From the NCBI RefSeq assembly GCF_022605725.1, contig NC_065552.1, positions 34,111,879 through 34,175,878 of the forward strand: a stretch of 64,000 bases of DNA, in the 5' to 3' direction. Shown piece by piece: positions 21,640 to 35,480 of the stretch. The DNA is from Anthonomus grandis grandis. Lineage: Eukaryota > Arthropoda > Insecta > Coleoptera > Curculionidae. The translations under genes and the position numbers were made by a program. The notes below the pieces were generated by a model. The model had not been told where the DNA came from, did not search any database, and saw only the letters and a program-made list of their open reading frames with translations. Position 1 is the stretch's first letter, and the number at the start of each line of letters is the position of its first letter.

Positions 21640-23360
21640 AACCAAGTCATTCTTAGTAAACTAAACGACAAAAAAGGAACGCGAAGTAAGCGGTACCGAG
21701 TAACGACAAAAGTAATTTCATGCATGTTCGTGTATTTTCTACTTTAATTCATAAGTTTTCGATTAAAGCGGCCTGTTTTTTTTTTCCACGGTCATCCTCG
21801 TCATTGGATTTTCTATTAGACCATTGATAATACGTTTACTGAGGCGTTACGTGTTAAAGCCGAAACAAGTTACTGTGAATGAACGCTTTAAGATCCTTGG
21901 AGTATCTTGATCAACTTAAATACATCACGTTTGAGTAAAGGGTTCTAAGTGTAAAAGTATTAAAATAACGCAGTATGTTTAAAGAAGGAATGGATATTAT
22001 CAAGATTATACAGTATTTGCCCTTAGACTGTAGTTGATTACAATTGCCTATGATAGGTGAAAATAAGTGCATGGTAGTTGATTGTCACGTTTCATGTGGT
22101 CATATGTAATTTATTTCAGAGAAATTGTGGCAGTAATTTAGGAAACGAACAGCCCGTGTGGCGGTACACTGCCTTACAATTACCACTATAGTGGTACTTT
22201 TAGACTTCAATTTCTGTATCAAAAAGCTTAATTGCATTGTTTTTTTTTCTTGTGTAGAGCCATAGTAAGGCCTAGTTCCATGACAAATCCTAATTTATAT
22301 TTTGATTTTCAGACAGCGCCTATAATAGCAATATTGCCTTGGAAGTGACTTATTTGAGTTTGTCAAAAGGCTTAAGCATTAGATATATATTAGACAGTTT
22401 GCTTGAATTTTTGGATCAAACTCTAAATTGGAAAAACTTTACGTTAAGCTTAAAATGTATTTCCCTAGAACGACAATTTCTTAATAATAGGCTTATATAA
22501 TTTATACCATTGTTCTCTTATATATTTCTTCACCACCTGAACAAATTGAACTGATTATCATCTGAAAAAAAACATGTGATGTAAATATTTTATTCATTTA
22601 TTCAAAGTCCACTAACAACAAAACGAACAAAGTTAAATTAATTTTTTAGCAACTATAATATTCAATAGAATAGTACCACATGAACAACCAACCCATACTA
22701 TTACGTCATGACAAGATTAAATTTTTCGGGTACCGGTTAAACAGGAACTTTTCAAATCGAATGTCTAGAACACCTCCGGCAATGCTAAAACAATAATAAC
22801 ATACCGAAGTAGATTAAAGTTCTTTGCCATGGTTACGATGTAGTTCTGCCCATTTATTTTTAAACCAGTATTGTATGTCTCTACGTTTCAAGATCAAGTG
22901 CAATTTTATTGCAAAATAGACTCGTTTGCCTTTGTTAGTTGTAAATTGTGAAATTTTATTTTAATTGGACAGTAATATTTAATTATGCAAATATTGAATT
23001 TTGAATGGTTATTGGTATAATAAAACATTTATGCAAATGTTTTGGTTAAAAATTGTTTAATTTTTATTGCACGATTAAGTAAAAAAGTTGAAAACTTGGA
23101 TAGATCTAGGCTTGTCATAGAATATTTTCGAATAGTATTACCACAGTCTTTCACAGTTGAAATCTATATAGTTTGATATTACATTAGGCTATTTGAAGTA
23201 AATTTTGTACAACCAACCTCATCAATAGTCAGTAGATTTTTTTTATTTTGTGTATCTCTTTAAAGAGTATTTATAATATAATCAATAAGAAGACCCGATT
23301 TTAGGTATTTATTATTTACTGCCTTTAAAAATGTATATTTTATAAAGCTTAAATAATCGA
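21640..23360. other. Non-coding stretch with a moderately GC-rich start
   Basis: Positions 21660-21900 are richer in G+C than average (for example gcgaagtaagcggtaccg) with no coding frame, and could be a conserved non-coding element. The rest up to the satellite is AT-rich and I see nothing in it. Confidence 0.35.
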
Positions 23361-26300
23361 CAACGAGACCATCTGCAAGGTCATAGCTGTTACGATAGCC
23401 GAGATATGGCATTTTTGATGCCCATTTTTGGCCTCAAAAACGGACGTCGAAAACGACTTTTTCAGGATTTTCAAAGTGCTCTCATTCCCTTAGTTCTGCT
23501 CGGATCCTGTCATAACCCGGTGTTTTCGTAATCTAGATGATCAGAGTAAGACGCTTGTATACTTAGTTTGATTTCGAAAAAAATCAATTTTTGGTGAAAA
23601 AATTTGATACGGGGGGGTATACCCGAAAAATGAAAAATTCCAAACTTTGAAGGTCGATATCTCGGCTTCTATGGGAGCTATCGGGAAAATTCCAACGGTT
23701 TTGTCTTAGTTTCGTCATTCTGAATCCAACGAGACCATCCGCAATGTTGTAGCTTTTACGATAGCAGAGATATGACATTTTTGACGCCCATTTTTGGCCT
23801 CAAAAACGGACGTCGAAAACGACTTTTTCAGGATTTTCAAAGTGCTCTCATTCCCTTAGTTCTGCTCGAATCCTGTTATAACTCGGTGTTTTCGTAATCT
23901 AGATGATCAGAATAAGATGCTGGTATACTTAGTTTGATTTCAAAAAAAATCAATTTTTGGTGAAAAAATTCGATACGGGGGGGTATACCCGAAAAATGAA
24001 AAATTCCAAACTTTGAAGGTCGATATCTCGGCTTCTATGGGAGCTATCGGGAAAATTCCAACGGTTTTGTCTTAGTTTCGTCATTCTGAATCCAACGAGA
24101 CCATCCGCAAGGTCGTAGCTTTTACGATAGCTGAGATATAGCATTTTTGATGCCCATTTTTGGCCTCAAAAACGGACGTCGAAAACGACTTTTTTAGGAT
24201 TTTCAAAGTGCTCTCATTCCCTTAGTTCTACTCGAATCCTGTTATAACTCGGTGTTTTCGTAATCTAGATGATCAGAATAAGATGCTGGTATACTTAGTT
24301 TGATTTCAAAAAAAATCAATTTTTGGTGAAAAAATTCGATACGGGGGGGTATACCCGAAAAATGAAAAATTCCAAACTTTGAAGGTCGATATCTCGGCTT
24401 CTATGGGAGCTATCGGGAAAATTCCAACGGTTTTGTCTTAGTTTCGTCATTCTGATTCCTACGAGACCATCCGCAATGTTGTAGCTTTTACGATAGCAGA
24501 GATATGGCATTTTTGATGCCCATTTTTGGCCTCAAAAACGGACGTCGAAAACGACTTTTTCAGGATTTTCAAAGTGCTCTCATTCCCTTAGTTCTGCTCG
24601 GATCCTGTCATAACCCGGTGTTTTCGTAATCTAGATGATCAGAATAAGACGCTGGTATACTTAGTTTGATTTCGAAAAAAATCAATTTTTGGTGAAAAAA
24701 TTCGATACGGGGGGGTATATCCGAAAAATGAAAAATTCCAAACTTTGAAGGTCGATATCTCGGCTTCTATGGGAGCTATCGGGAAAATTCCAACGGTTTT
24801 GTCTTAGTTTCGTCATTCTGAATCCAACGAGACCATCCGCAATGTTGTAGCTTTTACGATAGCAGATATATAGCATTTTTGATGCCCATTTTTTGCCTCA
24901 AAAACGGAGGTCGAAAACGACTTTTTCAGGATTTTCAAAGTGCTCTCATTCCCTTAGTTCTGCTCGGATCCTGTTATAACTCGGTGTTTTCGTAATCTAG
25001 ATGATCAGAATAAAATGCTGGTATACTTAGTTTGATTTCAAAAAAAATCAATTTTTGGTGAAAAAATTCGATACGGGGGGGTATACCCGAAAAATGAAAA
25101 ATTCCAAACTTTGAAGGTCGATATCTCGGCTTCTATGGGAGCTATCGGGAAAATTCCAACGGTTTTGTCTTAGTTTCGTCATTCTGAATCCAACGAGACC
25201 ATCTGCAATGTTGTAGCTTTTACGATAGCAGAGATATGGCATTTTTGATGCCCATTTTTGGCCTCAAAAACGGACGTCGAAAACGACTTTTTCAGGATTT
25301 TCAAAGTGCTCTCATTCCCTTAGTTCTGCTCGGATCCTGTCATAACCCGGTGTTTTCGTAATCTAGATGATCAGAATAAGACGCTGGTATACTTAGTTTG
25401 ATTTCGAAAAAAATAAATTTTTGGTGAAAAAATTCGATACGGGGGGGTATACCCGAAAAATGAAAAATTCCAAACTTTGAAGGTCGATATCTCGGCTTCT
25501 ATGGGAGCTATCGGGAAAATTCCAACGGTTTTGTCTTAGTTTCGTCATTCTGATTCCAACGAGACCATCCGCAATGTTGTAGTTTTTACGATAGCAGAGA
25601 TATGGCATTTTTGATGCCCATTTTTTGCCTCAAAAACGGAGGTCGAAAACGACTTTTTTAGGATTTTCAAAGTGCTCTCATTCCCTTAGTTCTACTCGAA
25701 TCCTGTTATAACTCGGTGTTTTCGTAATCTAGATGATCAGAATAAGACGCTGGTATACTTAGTTTGATTTCAAAAAAAATCAATTTTTGGTGAAAAAATT
25801 CGATACGGGGGGGTATACCCGAAAAATGAAAAATTCCAAACTTTGAAGGTCGATATCTCGGCTTCTATGGGAGCTATCGGGAAAATTCCAACAGTTTTGT
25901 CTTAGTTTCGTCATTCTGAATCCAACGAGACCATCCGCAATGTTGTAGTTTTTACGATAGCAGAGATATGGCATTTTTGATGCCCATTTTTTGCCTCAAA
26001 AACGGAGGTCGAAAACGACTTTTTCAGGATTTTCAAAGTGCTCTCATTCCCTTAGTTCTGCTCGGATCCTGTTATAACCCGGTGTTTTCGTAATCCAGAT
26101 GATCAGAATAAGATGCTGGTATACTTAGTTTTTGATTTCAAAAAAAATCAATTTTTGGTGAAAAAATTCGATACGGGGGGGTATACCCGAAAAATGAAAA
26201 ATTCCAAACTTAGAAGGTCGATATCTCGGCTTCTATGGGAGCTATCGGGAAAATTCCAACGGTTTTGTCTTAGTTTCGTCATTCTGAATCCAACGAGACC

Positions 26301-27835
26301 ATCCGCAATGTTGTAGCTTTTACGATAGCAGAGATATGGCATTTTTGATGCCCATTTTTGGCCTCAAAAACGGACGTCGAAAACGACTTTTTCAGGATTT
26401 TCAAAGTGCTCTCATTCCCTTAGTTCTGCTCGGATCCTGTCATAACCCGGTGTTTTCGTAATCTAGATGATCAGAATAAGACGCTGGTATACTTAGTTTG
26501 ATTTCAAAAAAAATCAATTTTTGGTGAAAAAATTCGATACGGGGGGGTATACCCGAAAAATGAAAAATTCCAAACTTTGAAGGTCGATATCTCGGCTTCT
26601 ATGGGAGCTATCGGGAAAATTCCAACAGTTTTGTCTTAGTTTCGTCATTCTGAATCCAACGAGACCATCTGCAATGTTGTAGCTTTTACGATAGCAGAGA
26701 TATGGCATTTTTGATGCCCATTTTTGGCCTCAAAAACGGACGTCGAAAACGACTTTTTTAGGATTTTCAAAGTGCTCTCATTCCCTTAGTTCTACTCGAA
26801 TCCTGTTATAACTCGGTGTTTTCGTAATCTAGATGATCAGAATAAGATGCTGGTATACTTAGTTTGATTTCAAAAAAAATCAATTTTTGGTGAAAAAATT
26901 CGATACGGGGGGTTATACCCGAAAAATGAAAAATTCCAAACTTTGAAGGTCGATATCTCGGCTTCTATGGGAGCTATCGGGAAAATTCCAACAGTTTTGT
27001 CTTAGTTTCGTCATTCTGAATCCAACGAGACCATCCGCAATGTTGTAGCTTTTACGATAGCAGAGATATGGCATTTTTGATGCTCATTTTTGGCCTCAAA
27101 AACGGAGGTCGAAAACGACTTTTTCAGGATTTTCAAAGTGCTCTCATTCCCTTAGTTCTGCTCGGATCCTGTCATAACCCGGTGTTTTCGTAATCTAGAT
27201 GATCAGAATAAGACGCTGGTATACTTAGTTTCATTTCGAAAAAAATCAATTTTTGGTGAAAAAAATCGATACGGGGGGGTATACCCGAAGAATGAAAAAT
27301 TCCAAACTTTGAAGGTCGATATCTCGGCTTCTATGGGAGCTATCGGGAAAATTTCAACGGTTTTGTCTTAGTTTCGTCATTCTGAATCCAACGAGACCAT
27401 CCGGAATGTTGTAGCTTTTACGATAGCAGAGATATGGCATTTTTGATGCCCATTTTTGGCCTCAAAAACGGACGTCGAAAACGACTTTTTCAGGATTTTC
27501 AAAGTGCTCTCATTCCCTTAGTTCTGCTCGGATCCTGTCATAACCCGGTGTTTTCGTAATCTAGATGATTAGAAAAAGACGCTGGTATACTTAGTTTGAT
27601 TTCGAAAAAAATCAATTTTTGGTGAAAAATTTCGATACGGGGGGTATACCCGAAAAATGGAAAATTCAAAAATTTGAAGGTCGATATCTCGGCTTCTATG
27701 GGAGCTATCGGAAAAATTCCAACGGTTTTGTCTTAGCTTCGTCATTCTGAATCCAACGAGACCATCCGCAATGTTGTAGCTTTTACGATAGCAGAGATAT
27801 GGCTTTTTTGATGCCCATTTTTTGCCTTAAAAACT
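23361..27835. repeat. Satellite array: 366-bp monomer, about 12.2 copies
   Basis: Anchoring on the string caacgagaccat, copies start at 23361, 23727, 24093 and so on. The last one starts at 27753, exactly 12 x 366 bases after the first. One monomer near 26130 carries two extra bases, and later ones compensate. Copies are about 93-98 percent alike by eye. Each contains the perfect 10-base palindrome gggtataccc preceded by extra Gs, the block gatatctcggcttctatggg, and farther on the related inverted block gatagcagagatatgg. A 64-codon frame on the minus strand, ending FRVYPPVSNFFTKN, is open in most copies. I regard it as a passive result of high identity. A diverged second locus lies at 43056-43655. 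Confidence 0.95.
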
Positions 27836-30800
27836 AAAAATTGTAACTGACTGCATGGGTAAATGCCACATGACCCAAAAAAAAAAAAAAATTTGAGAGG
27901 TTTATCATTAGGGACAAAGCAAAAATTAAAAAAAAAAGAAATAATATGAAATTTTGCAGACTTGCTTATTTATCAATATAACCTTAATATATATTTTGCT
28001 TAGATTTTGCCAGATACATAATAAGTTCGTGTTAGTGGGAACCTATAGCTGGACTATACAAAAACACTACTTAGACTTTAAAGTGATACGGAAATTTAAA
28101 TAGAACTTATTACAAAACAAATACTTAATTAAACGGTTTTTAATAGGATGATTTAAAAATGAAGCTTAGAAATTGATATTTAACGGTGGGGACCACTTTA
28201 TAGTTAACAAAAAGTAGAATAGCCCGGGTGGCAATTACAATGCCATTAATGATTCTAGTTAAGGTGATTTTTTAAATTGGTTTTCTATAAATGATTTTTA
28301 CATTACATTTTTTGGAGACATATGCTTATTGCATGACCTAAACTGAGTAAATGGTTTAAATTTAAGAAAAGGATTTTTCTATGCCAAAGCGTATATCAAA
28401 CTTGAAAATTATAGGTATTAAATATTTTTAAAATTAAAGTAAGTCAGAATCAAAGATTATATTAAAAAGACAACAAAAGTAAATGCTTTGCAAAACTGTC
28501 AATATCCCCTTCACCTTATATTATGTTACCTTAAATTAAAGAAGTTATAAAAATAAATGCATCGAGATAAAATGCGAACAAATCTCACTCAAACATCTTG
28601 TTTTATGCCAGCTTAGATTACAATAATTCCCTATATTATGGACGTTTTGTCAGTAAAGCAACGTAAACTGTATCAAATCAGGTTAATAGGATCTCAGTTA
28701 GGGATTAAGGTACGTCGTTTACTATAAAAATAAAATCGTTTTACTATAAAAAAAAATAATATGATAAAATTTTAGGAGAGTATTAATTTCTGTCATTTTT
28801 GACCTGAATTATAAATAAGAAAAAAAAATAAAGAAAAATACAGTACAAAAATTCAAGGTTAAGTTGAATTTTTGACAATAAAATTAACAAGTCACTTATT
28901 TTGGGTATTATGTCACTTATATTAAATATCAATTTAGAATTGTAATGTACATTTAATTCGCCTTAAAACATTTGCCTTTACCGTGTCAATCTTCTGTAAT
29001 TATACCTAGGAAATAATATGGGCTGATGAATTATCTATGCCTCTATTTATGATGTTAGGAAAAAGAAATCTGCACCTTGCAATTCTGTCAAAAAGATAAA
29101 ACGTTATTACAAGACTGGTATCATCAATTTGCATTTTATTAGAGCGGGGGGAGACTTATATATTGCATCTTGGGCGTTATTTAAAATTTTTATTCGAAAC
29201 TGGACGAAAAGAGAGACCGCGGCGCGGTGGAGCAGCCCCGTTTACGTTGAAAACTCGTAAAAAAATAAAAGGATAAAATAAAAAAGATTAGCAAGCAGAA
29301 TTTTTATGGGATAGACATAAACATAAAAGTATATTTTTACGGCTCCTGCAGCAAAAATAAAAACAAACCGAATTTTACGGCACCCGGTCTAGCGTTTTAT
29401 TATTATATTTTTCTAGTTTTTATTTTTCACTTCGACTATAAAGTTAATTAAAAGATATATAGCTGTATACTATACGAGACGTTATGTGTGAGAGTAATTT
29501 ATCCTTTTGGATTATGCTCTACTTTACAGACAACCAAAGAGTTAGTTAACGAAATAAGACAATATGGTACATTTATATAATAATGACACCACAAATTAAA
29601 TGAATTTAATTTAAGTTTATTTACCGGTGTTTAATACAGGGTGACCACGGTAACCTTGGCAAAAATTGTAGGGTAGGTAGGGACGCTATAGGCAAGTATT
29701 TTAAGTATAGGAACCCATGTCACTTTATCGTAGAAGTATATATTTCTTAAAAACTTTGTAAATTGATAAATAAATAAGTTTTGGTGGTATTACTAATTAC
29801 TATTATCGTAATTATTATATTTTAAATGGCCATGAATTTTGTTTTCATTCGCTTTCAGAATCTTTTTTTTAATTTAAATGAATCAGGATGAAATGACCAT
29901 AATATTGACATGAAATGACATTTCACCTCATTGTTATTCTCTGCTTCTCATTTCAATTAACTATTTTCAAGATATAGATTAGTACAAATGCTTAAATTTA
30001 AATTTTAACTTTAATTTTTGCTTCCAATTTGTTTTTCTATTAAGCTGTAGTAGTTCAATTATTTATGTGAACATTAAATTAAATGCTATAAATAAAACAA
30101 TTATTATATTAAGAAATTGTTTCTGCGAGGTTCAACTGTACAAAAAAAATAAAATTATAAATCGTGCTGCAGTAAATAACGAAACAAGAAACTAACTATT
30201 TTCGATATAAATTACGAATATAAATTACACTAAGAGTGTAAAAATAGAAATGATAAAATTAAAGTCTTTTTTTCTCTTTCTTTCACAAAAAATTAAATGC
30301 AGCAGGGAAATAAAAAAAAGGAGTTTGGTTAAAAAAAGTTTCTTAAAAGAACAAGGAATGATATAAAGAAAAACACTCAATAAAAAAGGAAAAAACTACG
30401 TTCATTCTTAACACAGATAATGAGCACAAACTGCAGAACAAACCACCTGTGAATACTAATGATAGTATTTTTGCTAGTGGTAATTACATTCATGCTACCG
30501 TGGTAAATCTAAGAGATAAATAGAAATTCACTATTATCATTCTTTAAGTTGCCACTGTTATAACAAATATATACAAAACATAACAATTCAATAAAAAAGA
30601 TATGTGCTTAATTTTTTTTTAAATAATTAATTAATGTAATTTTTGATTCTTTTAAACATGAGAAGATGCTGCAGATCAGAATATTTTCAAGGATAAATGA
30701 TTAGGATAAAAAAATCATTTACAAGGGGTCACGAAGAGGAGTAGACAACCAATTTGTATCATCAGCTATAGTACAGGCCGTCTAATTTTGGGTAAAATAC

Positions 30801-31690
30801 AGTGGTATAGATAAATTTTGCTAAATATTTACTATTTTTGCCTCATGAACCATACTTAGGTTTTTTACATGGAACACCGTATAGATTTATAGCCTATAAA
30901 ATCTGTCTTTTTTTAACATTTAAAAAATTTATAGTCGTATGCACTTTTTTTCATAAACACGCAAATAAAAGAGAATTTTCTAAAATTAAATGCATAATTT
31001 GATAGTATGCGATGGCTTTTTTCTTATGATCAACAAAAATAAATGTCAGATATTGGTGTATCTTATTAGTTTTTTATTTTCGTTCTTTCCGTAAATTTAT
31101 TAATTAGTATAAGAATTACGAAAACATGATACGCTAGTATATTTTATACAGAGTAATGAAAAACGTCCAAAGAAGCTATTCTCTTGTGAACAACTTTCCT
31201 TTCAAAATATTTTCGATGTTATGTCAACTCTCATATTAAATTAACAACATATTAACCGGACACTATTTTTCAGTCACAACTCAAAATGCAAAAATGTCTT
31301 GGATTTTATCGCTAGCAAAAACTTTAATTAATTATTAAGAAAAATTGTCATTCAGTTGAGCCCCGATGAATTTTCCGCTTTTAAACATACATATGTATGT
31401 AACGGTGGTCGCTAATCATCAATACCGGACACTAAATGTCTCGTCTTAATTAAAATCTTTAATTTTATGTCTTTATGTGAATACAATTTGTTTATATCTG
31501 CCGCATCGATAGTCCTTAGTGCAGCAAACGACCGCCGAGCATGCAGGTACAATTACACAAACATGAGGCTCTCCACGTAGGTTGGTAGGATATTAACAAG
31601 ATGCACTGGGTCATTTTTTTAAAGTTTTTACAAGTAATTTATAATTTAAGCATTTAAACGATATGCAAATATTTTTAGTTATTTTACAGT
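27836..31690. other. Intronic AT-rich stretch
   Basis: No gene or clear element is seen. Notable short items are a 15-base A run at 27880, a small GC-rich spot at 29145-29240 (gaccgcggcgcggtgg), a tacagggtg string at 29635 of the kind found in mariner-type inverted repeats but without a partner, and a perfect 16-base palindrome, acatacatatgtatgt, at 31385-31400. Confidence 0.4.
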
Positions 31691-31699
31691 GCATCCCAA

Positions 31700-32450
31700 A
31701 AGTTTTGTCTAAATTCATTTAAAATTAGGCGATGTATTTCATGCCTTTACCTGATTAATACGATTCATGTGAAATAAATATAAAATAGGACAAAAATTAA
31801 ATTAAGTGTTTAAAATGACTGCCATTCACGACTTGACAATATCCAAGGCGATCAATAAGCTCTCGTTAAACATTTTCAATTATTTCCTGAATTTTCTCTT
31901 TCAAGTCGTCTATAATATTTGGCTTATTAATAAATACCTTTGAGTTAAAATATCTCTACAAAAGAAAGTCTATTGGTGTTAGGTCAGGCGACCTAGCTGG
32001 CCATTCGATGAGTCCTCTCTTTCCTATTCACCGATTGGGAAAAGTTTCATCCAAAAATAGTGCGGTTGAGAGCACCATCTTGCTGGAAAATTAGTTTTTC
32101 GTCAGGATAGTCTGGGTCCAATGGATTTGGAAATAAAGCAAGTAATGCTGAAACTATTTCATATTGTAGAAAAATGAGAAAAACGTTTGTTTCGTTAAAG
32201 TCTGTTCAAAGAAAAATGGACCTATTACTCTTCCGCACAGTATTTCACACCACACATGTTTATTTCCATCATCCAATGCACATTTTCTGTTATCCAATAT
32301 CAACAATTTTGTCTGTTCATGCAGCCATTCACATAGAACGTGTCTTTATCAAAAAAAAATATTTGTCACTAAATTATTATTTAGATTGCACATGTTTTGC
32401 AAGCATTCGTAAAACTCATTTCACCCATCGAAATCATCAATAAATAACTC
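31700..32450 (-). pseudogene. Mariner-superfamily transposase fragment (catalytic core and C terminus)
   Basis: Broken minus-strand frames read YVNGCMNRQNC (after the first catalytic Asp), ENVHWMMEINMCGVKYC and PFFFEQT near 32400-32200. Then come FQQDGAL at about 32065, a run near IEWPARSPDLTPIDFLL at about 31990, and a C-terminal helix region ending with VVNGSHF at about 31820. The order is that of a DD41D-like transposase lacking the N-terminal HTH domain. Multiple stops are present. Confidence 0.8.
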
Positions 32451-32564
32451 TTGCACTGGAATAACTTTATATAGCTGACTATTCGGTGAGTTCCTAACTT
32501 GTTATCACCAGCAAAACACCAGTAGTTTATCAAAGAAATACTGTCAAAAGTTTTTCATATCAAT

Positions 32565-32811
32565 TTCAAGTTGAGCTTACTCCTACCCAGTCTAATGAAC
32601 TAACGTCTGATAATGACAAAGCCTCTATATTAAAGCTTTGAATTAAATGAGCCTATAAATTATTCTTGAACCCACAGGGACAAATTCAATCTGAAATTAA
32701 TGTATCCAAAACTGAGACAGAGTATTGTCAAGTTATCAGAAGAATAGAAGCAGCAAGTGAAGAAAAAAAGAGACTCTATACGTCAAAACGCGCTGTACAA
32801 ACCCTTAAATA
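32565..32811 (+). pseudogene. Degenerate coding-like segment of unknown origin
   Basis: One frame of about 80 codons is open except for two stops near 32640-32650. It reads QFQVELTPTQSNELTSDNDK and later NVSKTETEYCQVIRRIEAA followed by SEEKKRLYTSKRAVQ. The composition (many Glu, Lys, Ser, heptad-like spacing) suggests a former coiled-coil protein. It could be a LINE ORF1, a gag-like segment or a decayed gene. I recognise no family. Confidence 0.35.
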
Positions 32812-33221
32812 ATTAAAATATAACAAAAAAACTAGCGTCTGTTCTCTGATAAAACAGAAAAGTATTTTATTGACTTAAAGATCTATAAATTAAAAAATTG
32901 CCTTGATGGTTTACTTGCCACCTTCGGTTTAACTATTTTCTTCATCCCTAGCCTAGGAATTATAATAAAATAGTATTGAAAGCTAAACCTATTTTTTATG
33001 GTAAAACCGTCCTGTAATGATAAAGATTGGGCAAATGAAACTCAGAATTCACACACAAATTTATCGAGTTTTACAAGAGTGGAAATTTTTAAAAGCCTTT
33101 AAGATACATATAACAAGTAAACGCCTATAGTAATATTATAAGAGGCACCTGTACCATCTTTGTTTCTCCAAATCAGTTTGTCGTATGTTTTAACTAGTTA
33201 TCTTGTTACCTTTTTTGAAAT

Positions 33222-35480
33222 TAAATTCAAATTCAAAAATACTTTATGCACCAATTAAAAATTAAAAAATAAAAATTAACAATATGGTGAAAACGACCTG
33301 CGCAGCGATTATAAAAAAAACCAATAATATAAATGCCCTAATGCATATGTTGCACAGATGGGTATGTCATAGAAACATACAAAAAAAATTAATTTTTAAT
33401 ATTATTATTATTCTTATTCCTAATATATATTATTGTGTGTTTAACGAGTATATTTAATTAAAAAAAGAGTGTTCGCGTATCACATGTGTCGAAGCCCAGA
33501 AAAATTCGAAGAGAAAAAAATGCTCAGAGGAAGGTGCAGATACTCAAAGTTAAGTGTTTTAAATTTAATGAAATTATTACTTGCAGCCACTTGCAGGCAC
33601 ACTTAGACATACTTAGACATATTTCACAGGCTTCATTTATACCCTTAACTAATTGCTTATTAGGCAACATGGTGTCATATACAACGAGAACTTTTGCTCC
33701 TTAAAAGTCTTGACCTCTCTTGGCAAGTTATTCCAAAACCTGATTGCAATGTACTCAAATGATTTTTGATAATTAGCTGATCTATGCCGTTGTACTCTTA
33801 AATTGTCAATGTGTCGTGTATTATAATTATGATTACAACTATTAAATAAATCCTTTAAATACACTGGCTGACCTGTTTTAAGAATTCTATAAATAAAATT
33901 AAACACATGACTCTTTCTCCTGTTTTCCATGTTTAAAATCAAATTATTATTTAATTAAGGAGTAATGTGGGATCTATATGAAATATTATAAGCAAACCTC
34001 ATAACAGAGTTTTGTAATTTTTGGATTTTACGATGCAACATTCCTCTGAGTGATTCACTATAAACGATATCTCCATAATCAACCAATGACAACACAAGAC
34101 TTTCGCATAAGCTATATTTTACTTTAGATGATAAGACGTTTTTTAATTTATTTAAACTCTTTAACCGCATGTAAGCAATACGAAGTTATCAGCAATATGT
34201 GACTCAAATGATAAAAATGAGTCTAAAATTAGGCCAAGATTTTTTGATTCTTTAAGAATATTAAGTAATATAAATTAGTTATTTATCACTAACTATATAT
34301 AAAATAGACTATATGGAGTCACTATACCCAAATTTAAAATGAAATTTTGGGTAGTAAGATACAAATTAAGTAAACAAATTAAAGGCTCTGAAATTTCCTT
34401 AATTATATTTTGCAACGTTTTGGAGTTGATATCGTCAATCCCAGTAGATTTTTTATTTCTCGTTTTTTTAATGCTCTCAACTTTTTTATTGTTGTGAGGT
34501 GTAAAAGCATTGTACGTTAATATTCAAATTTTACTATTAGCTGTTATCTGTCCAATGTCGCTAAAGAATTTTTCAGCTATTTCTTTTGAGTTATTTAACT
34601 CCAATAAAGATTTTATTTATCAATTATTTTTTGGGCTATATTGCATAAACTATTGACACAATAACAGAGGATCTTGGATTTATTTTAATTTTTAGATATA
34701 TCCTTTTGCTCATATTCTTTTTTGATTAATTTATTCACTATATTTCTGATATGCTTCTGGTTTTCGTGTAGATGAAGTTTCTTTTTATTATCTATAGCAT
34801 CAATACATTTTTTTGAGATCAATTTTTGTATTGACAAAGCTTAGGAAAAATGATCAATGATATTGATAAGTTGAATTTTTACCCAAATTTGATCCAGGCA
34901 GCTATACTGAATTTAAATTAGATCACGCGTTAGTGTTAGACGTAAATCTGTATTAATTTATAAAATAATCTTAATTTTTTTCTTAATTCCAGGAACTCTA
35001 CATTAATATCTCCTGTAATAACATGATTTTTATAAACGTATTACTTTGCAAATATTAAATTAAATTTATGTTAAATTCGTGGTTATTAATCCTTGGTGAC
35101 TTGTAAATACCTAAAATTTTTTTGTTCAAAAACCTTTTTTTCTATTAGTTTAACCTCTCCGATATAAGTATAATTGTAAAAAATTTTTTACATAGGTAAT
35201 TAGACCATCAAATTTATTAGAGAAACAACTGCTATTATAGATGACGCAATATTTTTTTAGTACATAGTACTGTTCGTTATATACTTGATGGGTTTCAGAT
35301 AAAACGAAATCGACAAAATCAGAATCTAGTTATTCTAGCACACGGACAAATTCTTCTTAATTCTTAGAAGTGCTTAGATACATAATTTTAAATCCATTAT
35401 CTTTAATGTTGGTTTTTAGTTGATAAACTTATTTAATATCAATCGACCTAGTTAACAACAGTGATTGAAAATCCCGTATA
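33222..35480 (-). mobile_element. Decayed LINE with a TTTGAA-type tail
   Basis: The C-terminal part is readable on the minus strand: SLCESLVLSLVDYGDIVYS with RKIQKLQNSVMRFAYNI (34170-33955), then YNTRHIDNLRVQRHRSANY and IRFWNNLPREVKTFK (33880-33700). This is the usual end of a CR1/Jockey-type ORF2. The RT core between 34300 and 35480 is heavily broken. The plus strand shows aaattcaaattcaaaa at 33222-33238, consistent with a short TTTGAA-repeat tail. Not functional. Confidence 0.75.

Noticed and set aside
23361..27835. CRISPR array
   Set aside because: The 366-bp period, lack of unique spacers and eukaryotic context make it a satellite.
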